Notes: generated by a model from the sequence alone, not told the origin. A DNA stretch of 64,000 nt from an uncultured Thalassolituus sp. (GCF_950066645.1 NZ_CATMFB010000005.1:154148-218147), one strand, 5' to 3'. Counted from the stretch's first letter, positions 21,229-30,383 are shown. A program made the numbers and translations.

Positions 21229-21281
21229 CTGCCGCAGTAAAGAGGTACCTGATTACTATGTCTGAACAAGGAAAGATCCCG

Positions 21282-22118
21282 ATGATCCGCAAATGTCTCT
21301 TCCCGGTCGCTGGCTATGGCACACGCTTCCTCCCTGCGACGAAAGCAATGCCTAAGGAAATGCTCCCGATCGTTAACAAACCGCTCGTACAGTATGGCGT
21401 AGAAGAAGCCGCAGAAGCAGGAATGAACCGCATTGGTTTTATTACTGGTCGAGGTAAGCGTGCCATTGCTGACCATTTCGATATTTCATACGAGCTCGAA
21501 AAGGAAATCGAAGGTACAGGTAAAGAAGGCCTGCTTAACTCAATCCGTAAACTGATTGACCACAATGAGTTCGCATTCAAGCGCCAGAACCACATGAAAG
21601 GCCTGGGCCACGCCATTCTCTCCGGTAAGTACCTGATGGGCGATGAGCCATTTGCCGTTGTTCTCGCCGATGACCTGTGCGTACCGGATGAAGACGGCGA
21701 AGGCGTTCTGGCTCAGATGGTAAAAATCTTCAAACAGTTCCGCTGCTCCATCGTTGCCGTTCAGGAAGTGCCTGAAGATGAAGTACATAAGTACGGCGTG
21801 ATTGCTGGCGAAGAAATGAAAAATGGTCTCTACAAAGTCACTGACATGGTAGAGAAGCCAGCCAAAGAAGACGCGCCAAGTAATCTGGCTATCATCGGCC
21901 GTTACATTCTGACCCCAGATATTTTCGACAAGATCGAAAACACCGCTCCTGGCAAAAACGGTGAAGTACAGATCACCGATGCTCTGCTGAAGCAGGCTCA
22001 GGAAGGTTGTGTACTCGCATACAAGTTCCGCGGTAAGCGTTTTGACTGCGGCAGTATCGACGGGTTTGTTGAAGCCACAAACTACGTTTACGAGAACATC
22101 TTCAAGAAAGGCAGCTGA
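21282..22118 (+). CDS. galU: UTP-glucose-1-phosphate uridylyltransferase
   Basis: The enzyme makes UDP-glucose from UTP and glucose-1-phosphate. The signature FPVAGYGTRFLPATKAMPK lies at the N-terminus and is followed by EMLPIVNKPL. I prefer the ATG at 21282 (MIRKCLFP), behind AAGGAAAG. The 278-aa product then matches the start and length of Pseudomonas GalU. An in-frame ATG at 21258 would add eight residues. Its product could feed nucleotide sugar to the glycosyltransferase in the glucosylglycerate operon, although the donor used there is not known. Confidence 0.96.
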   Translation: MIRKCLFPVAGYGTRFLPATKAMPKEMLPIVNKPLVQYGVEEAAEAGMNRIGFITGRGKRAIADHFDISYELEKEIEGTGKEGLLNSIRKLIDHNEFAFKRQNHMKGLGHAILSGKYLMGDEPFAVVLADDLCVPDEDGEGVLAQMVKIFKQFRCSIVAVQEVPEDEVHKYGVIAGEEMKNGLYKVTDMVEKPAKEDAPSNLAIIGRYILTPDIFDKIENTAPGKNGEVQITDALLKQAQEGCVLAYKFRGKRFDCGSIDGFVEATNYVYENIFKKGS

Positions 22119-22134
22119 TTTTCTCGACGTATCT

Positions 22135-22162
22135 CCGGCAGAGGCTAAGAATGCCCTGCCGG
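22135..22162 (+). terminator. Hairpin downstream of galU
   Basis: CCGGCAG (22135-22141) pairs with CTGCCGG (22156-22162), and the stem extends with a bulge. No T-tract follows directly, so it may be a weak or factor-assisted terminator or an mRNA 3' stabiliser. Confidence 0.35.
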
Positions 22163-22231
22163 ACTCCTGACCGAAGCCTCACGCCTACGCTATCTTTTTG
22201 TTTTTTCTTCACTTTTCTCCTAAAAAAAGTG

Positions 22232-22260
22232 TTGACTCACCACAGCGATATCCGTAATAT
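22232..22260 (+). promoter_or_regulatory. Strong promoter of the tRNA-Asn/tRNA-Pro operon
   Basis: TTGACT (22232-22237), a 17-bp spacer and TAATAT (22255-22260) are near consensus. A GC-rich discriminator follows, typical of stable-RNA promoters. The tRNA-Asn gene begins 21 bp after the -10 box. Confidence 0.8.
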
Positions 22261-22280
22261 TCGTCCCGCTGTTGAGATGT

Positions 22281-22356
22281 TCCCCGATAGCTCAGTCGGT
22301 AGAGCAGCGGACTGTTAATCCGTTGGTCGCTGGTTCAAGTCCAGCTCGGGGAGCCA
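22281..22356 (+). tRNA. tRNA-Asn (GTT)
   Basis: The 76-nt gene folds as a cloverleaf: acceptor TCCCCGA pairs with TCGGGGA, the anticodon loop is CTGTTAA with anticodon GTT, the T-loop is GTTCAAGTC, and CCA is encoded at the 3' end. Confidence 0.97.
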
Positions 22357-22366
22357 ACACAGCATT

Positions 22367-22443
22367 CGGGGTATAGCGCAGTCTGGTAGCGCGCCTGGTT
22401 TGGGACCAGGATGTCGGGAGTTCGAATCTCTCTACCCCGACCA
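22367..22443 (+). tRNA. tRNA-Pro (TGG)
   Basis: The 77-nt gene lies 10 bp after tRNA-Asn. Acceptor CGGGGTA pairs with TACCCCG, the anticodon stem CCTGG/CCAGG holds loop TTTGGGA with anticodon TGG, and CCA is encoded. Confidence 0.97.
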
Positions 22444-22486
22444 TCAAGATTTCCTGCATTGTCTTCTTTTGTCCCCCTTTTCAAAC

Positions 22487-22515
22487 TTCAAATAGTTCTC
22501 ATTTTGTTGTATAAA
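22487..22515 (+). promoter_or_regulatory. Putative promoter of the small Cys-rich protein gene
   Basis: TTCAAA (22487-22492) is followed after 17 bp by TATAAA (22510-22515), about 36 bp upstream of the start codon at 22551, in an AT-rich stretch after tRNA-Pro. Confidence 0.45.
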
Positions 22516-22550
22516 TTACGCCCAACAGTAAGCTTTTGTTGTGGTAGTTT

Positions 22551-22802
22551 ATGTCTTTAGTAGCAGCCGTCGTTCAGTATCCACTCCCCTGCGCTGAGTG
22601 CAAATCCTACACCTCCAGACCCGCTGCCGTGATCCGTGATGAGCGTAAGATCACTTGCCGGGTCTGTGGTTCTGTCACCCGTCTGAGTGATCAACAGCTG
22701 GAAAGCCTCGAGCGGACCCTCGAGCATATGAATGTCTGCGGCCTGAGAAAAGACGCACTTGAAGATACCTGCAAAGAAGCAGAAGAAGCCGTCGCTGACT
22801 GA
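22551..22802 (+). CDS. Small protein with zinc-ribbon-like CxxC pairs, function unknown
   Basis: This 83-aa protein has two CxxC knuckles, CAEC (residues about 14-17) and CRVC (about 36-39), which look like a metal-binding zinc ribbon. An acidic helical tail with two further cysteines follows. A promoter-like sequence lies upstream and a strong terminator begins 15 bp after the stop, so it is a one-gene unit. I do not recognise the family. Zinc binding is inferred from cysteine spacing only. The gene does not look like a fragment of a larger protein. Confidence 0.7.
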   Translation: MSLVAAVVQYPLPCAECKSYTSRPAAVIRDERKITCRVCGSVTRLSDQQLESLERTLEHMNVCGLRKDALEDTCKEAEEAVAD

Positions 22803-22816
22803 ACAGTCGACAGGCA

Positions 22817-22845
22817 CAAAAAAGCCCGCTGATGCGGGCTTTTTC
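22817..22845. terminator. Bidirectional intrinsic terminator
   Basis: AAAAGCCCGC pairs with GCGGGCTTTT across a TGAT loop, with an A-tract before and a T-tract after. It lies between the convergent Cys-rich protein gene and the FKBP gene and can serve both strands. Confidence 0.92.
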
Positions 22846-22861
22846 TATTGTGCAGCAGAAA

Positions 22862-23554
22862 TCAGTCTTTAACGATTTCCAGCAGCTCAACTTCAAATAC
22901 CAGCGCAGAGTTGGCTGGAATTGCAGGGCTTGGGCTACGTGCGCCGTACGCCAGCTCCGCAGGGATGAACAGCTTCCACTTCTCGCCAGGCTTCATCAGC
23001 TGCAGGGCTTCAATCCAACCACGGATAACACCGTTAACCGGGAATTCTGCTGGCTCGCCACGCTCTACAGAGCTGTCAAATACTTCACCAGAAATCAGAG
23101 TACCGTGGTAGTGCACACGAACACGATCAGTCGCTGCTGGTGACTCACCTTCTTCTACGGCAGTCATCACTTCGTACTGCAGACCAGACTCAGTCGTTTT
23201 CACGCCTTCACGCTTACCGTTTTCAGCCAGGAAATCTTTGCTGGCCTGAGCAGCTTCATCATCAAGCGCTTTCTGCTTGCGCTCGGCTTCTTCCTGCATT
23301 GCCATGAACGCAGACTGAATTTCTTCCATGCTCAGACGCTCTTCAGCACCAGCCATCACATCACGGATACCCGCAGCGATTGCATCAGCGTCAAGCTCGG
23401 CGCCTTCACGCTGCATCTGGCGGCCAATATTCAGGCCGATACCGTAACTCATTTTCTGAGCATTGGTTTCTAACTTCACTTTTTCCTCCTGACCACAACC
23501 GGTCAATAACAGTGTACCCAGCGCGATGGCTGGAACGATTTTTACAAGCTTCAT
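22862..23554 (-). CDS. FKBP-type peptidyl-prolyl isomerase, lipoprotein
   Basis: I place the start at 23554 (MKLVKIVPAIAL), giving 230 aa; the longer frame upstream has no signal sequence. The N-terminus ends in a lipobox, LLLTGC, so the mature protein is a lipoprotein. Next come the dimerisation helix region (KMSYGIGLNIGRQM) and a long linker helix. The C-terminal FKBP domain contains RVRVHYHGTLISGEVFDSS, GWIEALQLM and IPAELAYGA. This is the Mip/FkpA layout. It would assist folding of envelope proteins. Confidence 0.93.
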   Translation of the reverse strand: MKLVKIVPAIALGTLLLTGCGQEEKVKLETNAQKMSYGIGLNIGRQMQREGAELDADAIAAGIRDVMAGAEERLSMEEIQSAFMAMQEEAERKQKALDDEAAQASKDFLAENGKREGVKTTESGLQYEVMTAVEEGESPAATDRVRVHYHGTLISGEVFDSSVERGEPAEFPVNGVIRGWIEALQLMKPGEKWKLFIPAELAYGARSPSPAIPANSALVFEVELLEIVKD

Positions 23555-23612
23555 TACTATTTCCTGCTGGTCATTAAAATACACACGGGTCATCCCCGGA
23601 AACACCTCACGG

Positions 23613-23825
23613 TCAGCAAACATAATTTCCTTTGCTTGCCCGCTTGTCGCATTCACGACGGATATTCTTGCAAATCTGAATCTCCGCTGCCGACAGCTCT
23701 CCAGCCATCTGGCACCGGTAATTCTGCTTGCGTAACTCTGCATCCTTGATATTGGTCAGAGGCGACTCCCTCCCCCAGTTACAGCCAGCTACGACCACCA
23801 GAATTAATAACACACTCAGACGCAT
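23613..23825 (-). CDS. Small putative lipoprotein, function unknown
   Basis: I place the start at 23825 (MRLSVLLILVVVAGC), behind an AGAGGAG site, giving 70 aa. The hydrophobic N-terminus ends in VAGC, a lipobox. The short mature part has four further cysteines (YRC, QIC, REC, YVC), which may form disulfides in the periplasm. It lies about 60 bp upstream of the FKBP lipoprotein gene on the same strand and could be co-transcribed with it. I do not recognise a family. Confidence 0.65.
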   Translation of the reverse strand: MRLSVLLILVVVAGCNWGRESPLTNIKDAELRKQNYRCQMAGELSAAEIQICKNIRRECDKRASKGNYVC

Positions 23826-23979
23826 CCTCTGCTCCTCTGGCAGAAAAAAAGCTGTCTGAAGGGTGTCACAGACATGCAGCTTTGTCCACTGTAGCCACCG
23901 ATGATGCAAGTCGTGACAAAAGTCCCACATTCCGCTGTCAGCCCGTTATAATCATGCTCAAAATTTACAAGGATTCACC

Positions 23980-24807
23980 ATGATTCGCCTCGTTACTTTG
24001 CTGCTGTGTCTGCTCACAATTGCGGGCTGCGGCCCATCCAAAGAAGAACTCCTCAGGCAACAACTGCTTGAAGCTCAACGACTGGAGGAAGCCCGCAAGG
24101 AAGCTGAGCGACTGGCTGCAGAGCGCGATGCGCGAATTCAGAGTCGCCTTAACGAAGCCAGAGAAGCGTGGGACGCAAGCAACTACCTTGATGACGCGAT
24201 GATTGATGGACTCTTCGAAGGCAAGCTGACCAAGGAGTTGCGTGCCGGCACCACCCGCTTTGTTGAGTTCGAGCTGCAGGCAGCGAAATACAACTATGGC
24301 GCCGGTAAGCAAAGTTTTGTCATCGTCGGCATGCGCAATCTGCCCAACAGCAAGGTCTACAGCGCCATCTTCCCCGACGAGAATGCAGCCTACCAACCGG
24401 GTCAGATTGCCAAGTCAGTTCTGGAATTTACGCTGAAAAATGAGACTGAGCTGAATCGCCTGTCACAGACAGTCGAAAAAGAAGACGGGCAGCGTTGGGT
24501 CGCTGCAGCTCTTAATTTCAAGGATTATCCATCGCTGGTCACCATGCAGAGCAGCTGGCGCTGGGAACCGGGTCTGTTCGAAGATATCAGCTGGCACGTC
24601 AGTCCGGAAAAGGCATACGAGTTCACGAATGAACGGGCACTGACGATGCAGATCGGTTTTCGATTCTGCCCGCTGCAACGTTGCCGCCTGGAACACCAGT
24701 ACCGCCAGCATCCGATTCATGCCATCCGTAGTGATATTGTCAGTGTCGTGATCGGCCACCGGGGCACTGATTCCGTACTGGCAGAGTTTGTCAGGGAAGA
24801 TAAGTAA
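23980..24807 (+). CDS. Putative lipoprotein with N-terminal coiled coil, function unknown
   Basis: This 275-aa protein has a signal peptide ending in the lipobox TIAGC. A charged helix follows (residues about 20-65, rich in EEARKEAERLAAERDAR), probably a coiled coil, and then a globular domain of mixed strands. No catalytic motif is evident. A bidirectional terminator follows 17 bp after the stop. I do not recognise a family; an envelope role is inferred from the lipobox. Confidence 0.75.
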   Translation: MIRLVTLLLCLLTIAGCGPSKEELLRQQLLEAQRLEEARKEAERLAAERDARIQSRLNEAREAWDASNYLDDAMIDGLFEGKLTKELRAGTTRFVEFELQAAKYNYGAGKQSFVIVGMRNLPNSKVYSAIFPDENAAYQPGQIAKSVLEFTLKNETELNRLSQTVEKEDGQRWVAAALNFKDYPSLVTMQSSWRWEPGLFEDISWHVSPEKAYEFTNERALTMQIGFRFCPLQRCRLEHQYRQHPIHAIRSDIVSVVIGHRGTDSVLAEFVREDK

Positions 24808-24824
24808 TCCTGATCTGCTACCCA

Positions 24825-24856
24825 TAAAAAAACGAGCCATAAGGCTCGTTTTTTTA
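24825..24856. terminator. Bidirectional intrinsic terminator
   Basis: AACGAGCC and GGCTCGTT form the stem, flanked by seven As on the left and seven Ts on the right. It lies between the convergent lipoprotein and outer-membrane protein genes. Confidence 0.93.
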
Positions 24857-24878
24857 TGTTCTGTTCTCGCGTTGAGAC

Positions 24879-25631
24879 TCAGAAACCAAATGCCAGTGAA
24901 GCACCGTAGAACAGACCCGATACATCGAAATCAGTTTCAATATCGGTCGTATCTGCATCGGTTTTCATCGACAGTGTACGATGGCCGACTTCAAGTCCCA
25001 GATCCACGACAGGGACCGGCAGGTCATAACCGACCGTGAAAGACATATCGGTCAGAGAGTTACCGTCGTAGCCAATCGCATTGAATTCTGCCTGAGCATA
25101 CAGACCAAACGGCGAACCTACCTGTGCTTCCAGGAAGCCCATAGGTAACGCGAAGTCCAGATCAACTTCTTCTGTCTGAACATCCGACTGCACTTTGGCG
25201 TAGCCATCGAACATACGCGCAGTCAGACCGAAATTCACATCTACGTAAGGAATCGGCAGCGGTAAGCCCCAGTAAAAAGTAGCATCTGTATGCGACAGGT
25301 CTAATTCACTATCGATATTGCCAGCAAAGACCTGACCGTTGAACTCTGTAAACAGAGTGCCGTCGCCTGTCATATCAAGACTGGTCTGACGCAGGCGTAC
25401 ATTTGGCAGCATAGGAATGGGATGCTCAAAGAACACTGTCATCTGAGTGCCACTTTCACCGTCCAGGCCAAGACCATTAGCAGACTCATCAACAGAAACA
25501 CCTTCGTCAATCTGACCAGATGGCTCAGGGCTCCACATATTGGCTTTTGCGCCTACCGTAAAAAGAAGATCGGCGTGAGAAGCCACCGGTGTCATCGCGA
25601 CCAGAAACGCCGCAAGTGCTGTTTTTTTCAT
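24879..25631 (-). CDS. Outer-membrane beta-barrel protein, TIGR04219-like
   Basis: This 250-aa protein has a signal peptide with a cleavage-like ASHAD site and then alternating amphipathic strands ending in the aromatic FGASLAFGF-type C-terminus (here YGASLAFGF), the BAM recognition signal. The early GAKANMWSPEPSG segment, PLPIPYVDVNFGL and the YDLPVPVVDLGLE repeat of proline-rich turns match the TIGR04219 outer-membrane family. The function of that family is unknown. It is a single-gene unit with terminators on both sides. Confidence 0.85.
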   Translation of the reverse strand: MKKTALAAFLVAMTPVASHADLLFTVGAKANMWSPEPSGQIDEGVSVDESANGLGLDGESGTQMTVFFEHPIPMLPNVRLRQTSLDMTGDGTLFTEFNGQVFAGNIDSELDLSHTDATFYWGLPLPIPYVDVNFGLTARMFDGYAKVQSDVQTEEVDLDFALPMGFLEAQVGSPFGLYAQAEFNAIGYDGNSLTDMSFTVGYDLPVPVVDLGLEVGHRTLSMKTDADTTDIETDFDVSGLFYGASLAFGF

Positions 25632-25706
25632 TGGAATTTCCTGTTCTTATGTCGTGTTCCGCAACACTCTTACTGTGTTACTGCTGTGATAAATTGGCAC
25701 ACAGCA

Positions 25707-25744
25707 TAATAAAATGCCAACGTTTCAATAAAAAAACGTTGGCA
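25707..25744 (-). terminator. Intrinsic terminator after purC
   Basis: TGCCAACGTTT (25715-25725) pairs with AAACGTTGGCA (25734-25744). On the minus strand the stem is followed by TTTTATTAT, so it ends the purC-side operon. Confidence 0.85.
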
Positions 25745-25768
25745 CAGTCACATTGAGAGACGTATTTA

Positions 25769-26479
25769 TCAGAACTGGATACCCAGGCGACGACCTACTT
25801 CTTCATAAGCTTCTACAACACCACCCAGCCCCTGGCGGAAGCGGTCTTTATCCAGTTTTTCGCGGGTGTTCTTATCCCAGAGACGGCAGCCGTCCGGCGA
25901 AAACTCGTCACCCAGTACGACTTCACCGTTGAAAATACCGAATTCCAGCTTGTAGTCGACCAGCAGCATATCGCCATCCAGGAAAAGCTGCTTAAGGACT
26001 GTATTCACCTTGAAGGTCAGCTCTTTCATTTTCTCAATGGTCGCCTCTTCAGCCCAACCAAAAGAACGGGCGTGATACTCGTTAACCATAGGGTCGCCCA
26101 GCGCATCATTTTTCAGGAAGAGCTCAAACGTAGGCGGGTTAAGGTCTTTACCTTCTTCCACCCCAAGACGACGTACCAGGCTTCCCGCGGCAACGTTACG
26201 GACAACACACTCCAGCGGCACCATATCGAGACGCTTAACCAACGAATCCGTATCGGAGAGCAGTTTTTCGAAGTGGGTAGGAATGCCAGCTTCCGCCAGC
26301 TTGCTCATAATGAAGGCATTGAACTTATTGTTCACCATACCTTTACGGTCCAGCTGCTCTACTTTCTTGCCGTCAAACGCAGAAGTGTCATTACGGAACT
26401 CAAGCACCATGTAATCCTGGTCATCAGTGGTGTACACAGACTTTGCTTTGCCTGAGTAAAGTAGTTCGCGCTTTTCCAT
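25769..26479 (-). CDS. purC: Phosphoribosylaminoimidazole-succinocarboxamide synthase
   Basis: I place the start at 26479 ([13 protein letters not shown]), behind GGAGAAACC, giving 236 aa, the usual length of bacterial SAICAR synthase. Family blocks are [10 protein letters not shown], the [13 protein letters not shown] substrate loop, LVDYKLEFG and [14 protein letters not shown]. The enzyme joins aspartate to CAIR in purine synthesis. It lies downstream of the MBL hydrolase, bamC and dapA on the same strand, the order seen in Pseudomonas and relatives. Confidence 0.98.
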   Translation of the reverse strand: MEKRELLYSGKAKSVYTTDDQDYMVLEFRNDTSAFDGKKVEQLDRKGMVNNKFNAFIMSKLAEAGIPTHFEKLLSDTDSLVKRLDMVPLECVVRNVAAGSLVRRLGVEEGKDLNPPTFELFLKNDALGDPMVNEYHARSFGWAEEATIEKMKELTFKVNTVLKQLFLDGDMLLVDYKLEFGIFNGEVVLGDEFSPDGCRLWDKNTREKLDKDRFRQGLGGVVEAYEEVGRRLGIQF

Positions 26480-26534
26480 AGGTTTCTCCGGAAAACTGGT
26501 TTCACCGGGCGTGCCGGTATTCGTTAATGTAAAT

Positions 26535-27302
26535 TCAGTCCGCCAGGCTGAACCAGCCTGACAGGTCATCCTGCTCCAGAAGGTGTACCTCATCCGGGTG
26601 ACATTCCAGCACAGGCGCCAGAATCTGGCGTACCAGATTCCGGTCATTGTTCTTTTCGCTGATATGGCCGGCCGTCACGAACCGGAGCCCGGGCCAGCGA
26701 ACCCGGGCAATGAAGTCTGCACACTGAGCATTGCTGAGGTGACCGTAATCCCCTGCGACCCTGGCTCTCAGAACCGGTGGATACGGCCCGGTTTCAAGCA
26801 TTCCGGGATCGTGATTTGCCTCAACCTGCAATGCGTGGCAGCCCTGATAAGCACCCACAATATGGGGGGTCACTGCGCCAAGGTCGGATAGTATACCAAG
26901 CCTCAGGCCTTGTGCATTCTCAATCACAAACTGAAGAGGCTCATGAGCGTCATGCGGAACGACAACGGGGGTCACTGCCAGACTGCCAATCTGAACGGCC
27001 GCCCCGGCTCCGATACATTGCCAGAGAGGATGCGCCGTCCACTCCATTTTACGTGCCGTCCCGAAGGACGCGTAAAACGGAATGTTGAGATGCTCACAGA
27101 AGGAGGTAATGCCCTTTGCGTGGTCGCTATGCTCATGGGTAACGAACGCAGCTCTGATCACTGACAGATCTATTTCTGCAGCCGCAAGGCGCTGCAGCAG
27201 TACCTTACGGGAAAAGCCGCTGTCGATAAGAATAGCGTGGGCACCGCAGTGAACCAGTGTCGCATTTCCGCGACTGCCACTGCCGAGGGAAATGTATCTC
27301 AC
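26535..27302 (-). CDS. MBL-fold metallo-hydrolase, YycJ/WalJ-like
   Basis: This 255-aa metallo-beta-lactamase-fold protein begins [16 protein letters not shown] and carries the metal-binding [10 protein letters not shown] motif, a GILSDLG segment and a late TAGHISEKN histidine. These features fit the YycJ/WalJ-like group, some members of which act as exonucleases. Its start overlaps the end of bamC by 4 bp. The position between bamC and purC is conserved in Pseudomonas-type genomes. The substrate is not known. Confidence 0.88.
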   Translation of the reverse strand: MRYISLGSGSRGNATLVHCGAHAILIDSGFSRKVLLQRLAAAEIDLSVIRAAFVTHEHSDHAKGITSFCEHLNIPFYASFGTARKMEWTAHPLWQCIGAGAAVQIGSLAVTPVVVPHDAHEPLQFVIENAQGLRLGILSDLGAVTPHIVGAYQGCHALQVEANHDPGMLETGPYPPVLRARVAGDYGHLSNAQCADFIARVRWPGLRFVTAGHISEKNNDRNLVRQILAPVLECHPDEVHLLEQDDLSGWFSLAD

Positions 27303-27952
27303 TTCACCAGTTGGTCGTAAATTTCTTTCAGCACAGTCCGGGTCAGGCCAGCATCTGCCAGTGTATCTGCGTCCTGCAGCAGCGTCAGATAGACACCATT
27401 GCCAGAACGAACCATTCTCAGCTCGTAAGTCACTTCAGGCTCAATACGTTTACCCCAGAGCTTCCCCCACCAGCTGCGTTCATCATTCTCAGCTTCAGGG
27501 TTAGGCAGGTCCAGGTAGTAGACAGCAAGACTGCGGTTGAGGTCACTGACCTTCAGGGAAGACGCCGTAAGTGCATCCGCAACACGTGCCCAGGACACCG
27601 CAAAGGACGAATCGAGGGACAGAATCTCAGTACCTGCGCCATCCCGGTCCAGACGCGGGTTCAGTGCGAAACTACGGTATTCGCTCAGCGTTGTTGCCTG
27701 CTCGTCCGCGGCTTCTGCAAGCTCAAGAGCGACCGGTACCGGCACCCTGAACTCTTCTCCAAGATCTCCGTCTTTGCCTTCATCAGGAATCGGATACCTG
27801 TCATAAGTGCTCAGGTTGATGCCGTCAGGAAGACGGGTTGCGGCCGCCTCTTCTGCCTGCCGGTAATCCAGCGCGCGGTTGTGAAAGGTATCACCAAAGA
27901 TCCAGCTGCAGCCGCTGATAAACACCAGCGGCAGGAGAAGAAAAGTTCGCAT
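27299..27952 (-). CDS. bamC: Outer membrane protein assembly factor BamC-like lipoprotein
   Basis: This 217-aa lipoprotein (lipobox FISGC) is a shortened BamC/NlpB homologue; the E. coli protein is 344 aa. The early RALDYRQAEEAAATRLPDG segment matches the unstructured BamD-binding N-terminus of BamC. A single BamC-type domain follows, containing SFAVSWARVADALTASSL and LAVYYLDL. The second, C-terminal domain of E. coli BamC appears to be missing. The gene lies directly downstream of dapA, the usual position of bamC. Confidence 0.85.
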   Translation of the reverse strand: MRTFLLLPLVFISGCSWIFGDTFHNRALDYRQAEEAAATRLPDGINLSTYDRYPIPDEGKDGDLGEEFRVPVPVALELAEAADEQATTLSEYRSFALNPRLDRDGAGTEILSLDSSFAVSWARVADALTASSLKVSDLNRSLAVYYLDLPNPEAENDERSWWGKLWGKRIEPEVTYELRMVRSGNGVYLTLLQDADTLADAGLTRTVLKEIYDQLVK

Positions 27953-27961
27953 TGTTGTCCG

Positions 27962-28837
27962 TCAGATAATGCCCAGTTCTGTCAGCGCCAGCTCGACCTT
28001 AGGTTTGAGGGCGTTATCCAGCTCTACCAATGGCAGGCGGATACCAGTGTCACACCGGTTCATACGGTGTAACGCCCATTTAACCGGGATCGGGTTCGCT
28101 TCAACGAACATTGAGTTATGAAGATTCATCAGTTTCTGGTTCAGCGCGCGGGCTTCATCCGCTTTGCCATCCAGCGCCAGCATGCAGAGTTCATGCATCA
28201 TGGCCGGTGCAACGTTTGCTGTCACAGAAATATTGCCTTTACCACCCAGCAGAATCAGTTCGTACGCCGTTTCATCATCGCCGGAATAGACCGCCATACG
28301 GTCACCCACAAGTTCGATAAGACGACGCGCGCGCTCCATGTCGCCCGTGGCTTCTTTCACAGCAGTGATCTGCGGAATATCAGCCAGAGCGGCAACCGTT
28401 TCTGGCAGCATATCGACGGCCGTACGGCCGGGAACGTTATACAGCCACTGAGGGATATCAACCGCCGACGCGATAGCTTCATGATGCTTAATCAGAGCAC
28501 GCTGAGGTGGCTTATTGTAATAAGGAGTCACTAACAGACAGGCATCAGCGCCAACGCGCTTAGCTTCCTGCGTCAGTTCGATTGCTTCTACCGTGTTGTT
28601 AGCCCCGGTACCTGCAATCACAGGACGACGTCCTGCGGTGGTTTTTACGACACGTTCGATAACGCCAACATGCTCATCCGTTGTAAGGGTGGCTGACTCG
28701 CCTGTCGTGCCGACGGCGACAATCGCATCTGTGCCTTCCTTGATGTGGAATTCCACAAGCCGATCAAGGTTCTCCCAATCAACGCCGCCATCTGCGTGCA
28801 TTGGAGTAATGAGAGCAACGATACTGCCGGTAATCAT
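27962..28837 (-). CDS. dapA: 4-hydroxy-tetrahydrodipicolinate synthase
   Basis: This 291-aa enzyme condenses pyruvate with aspartate semialdehyde in lysine and diaminopimelate synthesis. Visible motifs are [10 protein letters not shown], the tyrosine block LYNVPGRT, the Schiff-base lysine in [10 protein letters not shown], and YSGDDE. It heads the dapA-bamC-MBL-purC run, with a 9-bp gap to bamC. Confidence 0.98.
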   Translation of the reverse strand: MITGSIVALITPMHADGGVDWENLDRLVEFHIKEGTDAIVAVGTTGESATLTTDEHVGVIERVVKTTAGRRPVIAGTGANNTVEAIELTQEAKRVGADACLLVTPYYNKPPQRALIKHHEAIASAVDIPQWLYNVPGRTAVDMLPETVAALADIPQITAVKEATGDMERARRLIELVGDRMAVYSGDDETAYELILLGGKGNISVTANVAPAMMHELCMLALDGKADEARALNQKLMNLHNSMFVEANPIPVKWALHRMNRCDTGIRLPLVELDNALKPKVELALTELGII

Positions 28838-28927
28838 CTGAGGAAGTCTCCCGAATTTTTTATTATCCGCCCGGAGGACGTGGTGAACAGAGGGGCAAGT
28901 CTACTGGCGCAACCTGCCACTGACAAG

Positions 28928-30001
28928 TCAGTTACTGACATCTGGCCCGTTAGACAGTGCAACCGGCCAGGCTCTCAGTATCGCTTTGAATAAAGTCGCC
29001 AGCGGAATGGCAAAAAACACACCCCAGAAGCCCCAGAGACCACCAAAAATCAGCACAGCAACAATAATTGCAACCGGGTGTAGATTCACGACCTCCGAGA
29101 AAAGCAGCGGTACCAGAACATTGCCATCAAGCGCCTGAATTACGGCATAAACCGCCATTAACCAGAAAAAAGTTTCGTTCCATCCCCACTGGAAGTAGCC
29201 CACCAGGGCAATCGGTACAGTGACGACCGCTGCACCGATATAGGGAATCAGAACAGAGAATCCCACAGCAATTGCCAGCAGCGCGGCATAGTTCAGTCCA
29301 AAAATCACAAATGCGATGTAACTGACACCACCAACGATGACGATCTCAACCGCCTTACCCCGGATATAATTGGCGATCTGAACGTCCATTTCAGCCCAGA
29401 CGTTTGTCAGCAGATTCCGCTTACTGGGCAGAAACGCCGTCATCCAGTTCACGATCTGGGTGGAGTCTTTCAGCAGGAAAAACACCAGGATAGGCACCAG
29501 TACGCAGTAAATCAGTAACCCCATCAACCCGGCGATCCCACTCAGTGAGAAGGTCACCGCTAACTGCCCGAGAGAGGCCAGTTCATCGGTAATCTGCTTA
29601 GTCCACTGTTTCACCTGGTCGACCGACACCAGCTCAGGATACTTTTCTGGCAGCAGCATCATCAGCTCCTGCCCTTTTGAGGCCATGCGCGGAATCTCGG
29701 AGATAAACTGAACAGCCTGATTCCAGGTGGCGGGCAGGATAATCAGGATCAACGTCAACATAACGGTCATGAACAACAGAAATACCGCGATCGTGGCAGA
29801 AAGATGTCCCATACCGCGACGCTTGCAGTAGTTCATCGCCCCTTGCAGAAGATAAGCGACCACAACAGCCGTCAGAAAAGGAGCAAGTACATTGCCGAGC
29901 GCCAGAATGACGAGAAGAAGGGCAATCAGGATCAACATCAGTGTCAGCGCTTCTTCATCTGAGAAATACCGGTCAATCCAGCGCCGTACTACCTTGAGCA
30001 T
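28928..30001 (-). CDS. perM: AI-2E family transporter, PerM-like
   Basis: This 357-aa inner-membrane protein has about eight hydrophobic segments, among them LMLILIALLLVILALG at the N-terminus and a C-terminal pair around VAIIVAVLIFGGLWGFWGV. The layout of an N-terminal pair, a soluble loop and then a helical bundle matches the AI-2E/PerM permease family. Family members export or exchange small molecules, but their substrates are mostly uncertain. It is 1 bp downstream of the tusA-like gene and co-directional with it, as in related genomes. Confidence 0.9.
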   Translation of the reverse strand: MLKVVRRWIDRYFSDEEALTLMLILIALLLVILALGNVLAPFLTAVVVAYLLQGAMNYCKRRGMGHLSATIAVFLLFMTVMLTLILIILPATWNQAVQFISEIPRMASKGQELMMLLPEKYPELVSVDQVKQWTKQITDELASLGQLAVTFSLSGIAGLMGLLIYCVLVPILVFFLLKDSTQIVNWMTAFLPSKRNLLTNVWAEMDVQIANYIRGKAVEIVIVGGVSYIAFVIFGLNYAALLAIAVGFSVLIPYIGAAVVTVPIALVGYFQWGWNETFFWLMAVYAVIQALDGNVLVPLLFSEVVNLHPVAIIVAVLIFGGLWGFWGVFFAIPLATLFKAILRAWPVALSNGPDVSN

Positions 30002-30002
30002 G

Positions 30003-30254
30003 TTACTCCCCTTTCCTGATTACAAAACAATAGAGACTTTCTGACTCGTCCACGGATAACAGCTCGTGTGGACTCATATCAATAAACTTCGGAATATCCC
30101 GGGCACTGCCGGGATCGGACGCCATTACCCGGATGGTCTCTCCGGCACTGAGATTCCGCAAAGCAAGTTTAGTTCGTAACAGCGGCATCGGACATTCGAG
30201 CCCTGTCAGATCCAGATCATTGCCAGCCCCGGACTCTCCGGTTTCTCCAGTCAC
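30003..30254 (-). CDS. TusA-family sulfurtransferase
   Basis: This 83-aa protein carries the DLTGLECPMPLLRTKLAL block with the CPMP motif, whose cysteine carries persulfide sulfur in TusA/SirA-like proteins. It probably passes sulfur to tRNA thiolation or cofactor pathways. It diverges from bepA across 129 bp and precedes perM by 1 bp. Confidence 0.93.
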   Translation of the reverse strand: MTGETGESGAGNDLDLTGLECPMPLLRTKLALRNLSAGETIRVMASDPGSARDIPKFIDMSPHELLSVDESESLYCFVIRKGE

Positions 30255-30383
30255 CTTTTATACTCCTGACATCAATCGCGCTGATTATACGGCAGCACAA
30301 GACTTCTGTATGCTGTACGGAACCCCGTTTTTTGTGCACAGTCACAGAAAGACCAAAGCAACTACTGGCCGGGACCATTTTAC

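Noticed and set aside
20956..21281. HexR operator between zwf and galU
   Set aside because: HexR-type control of zwf-edd operons is common in Gammaproteobacteria, but I could not see a convincing inverted repeat of the expected form.
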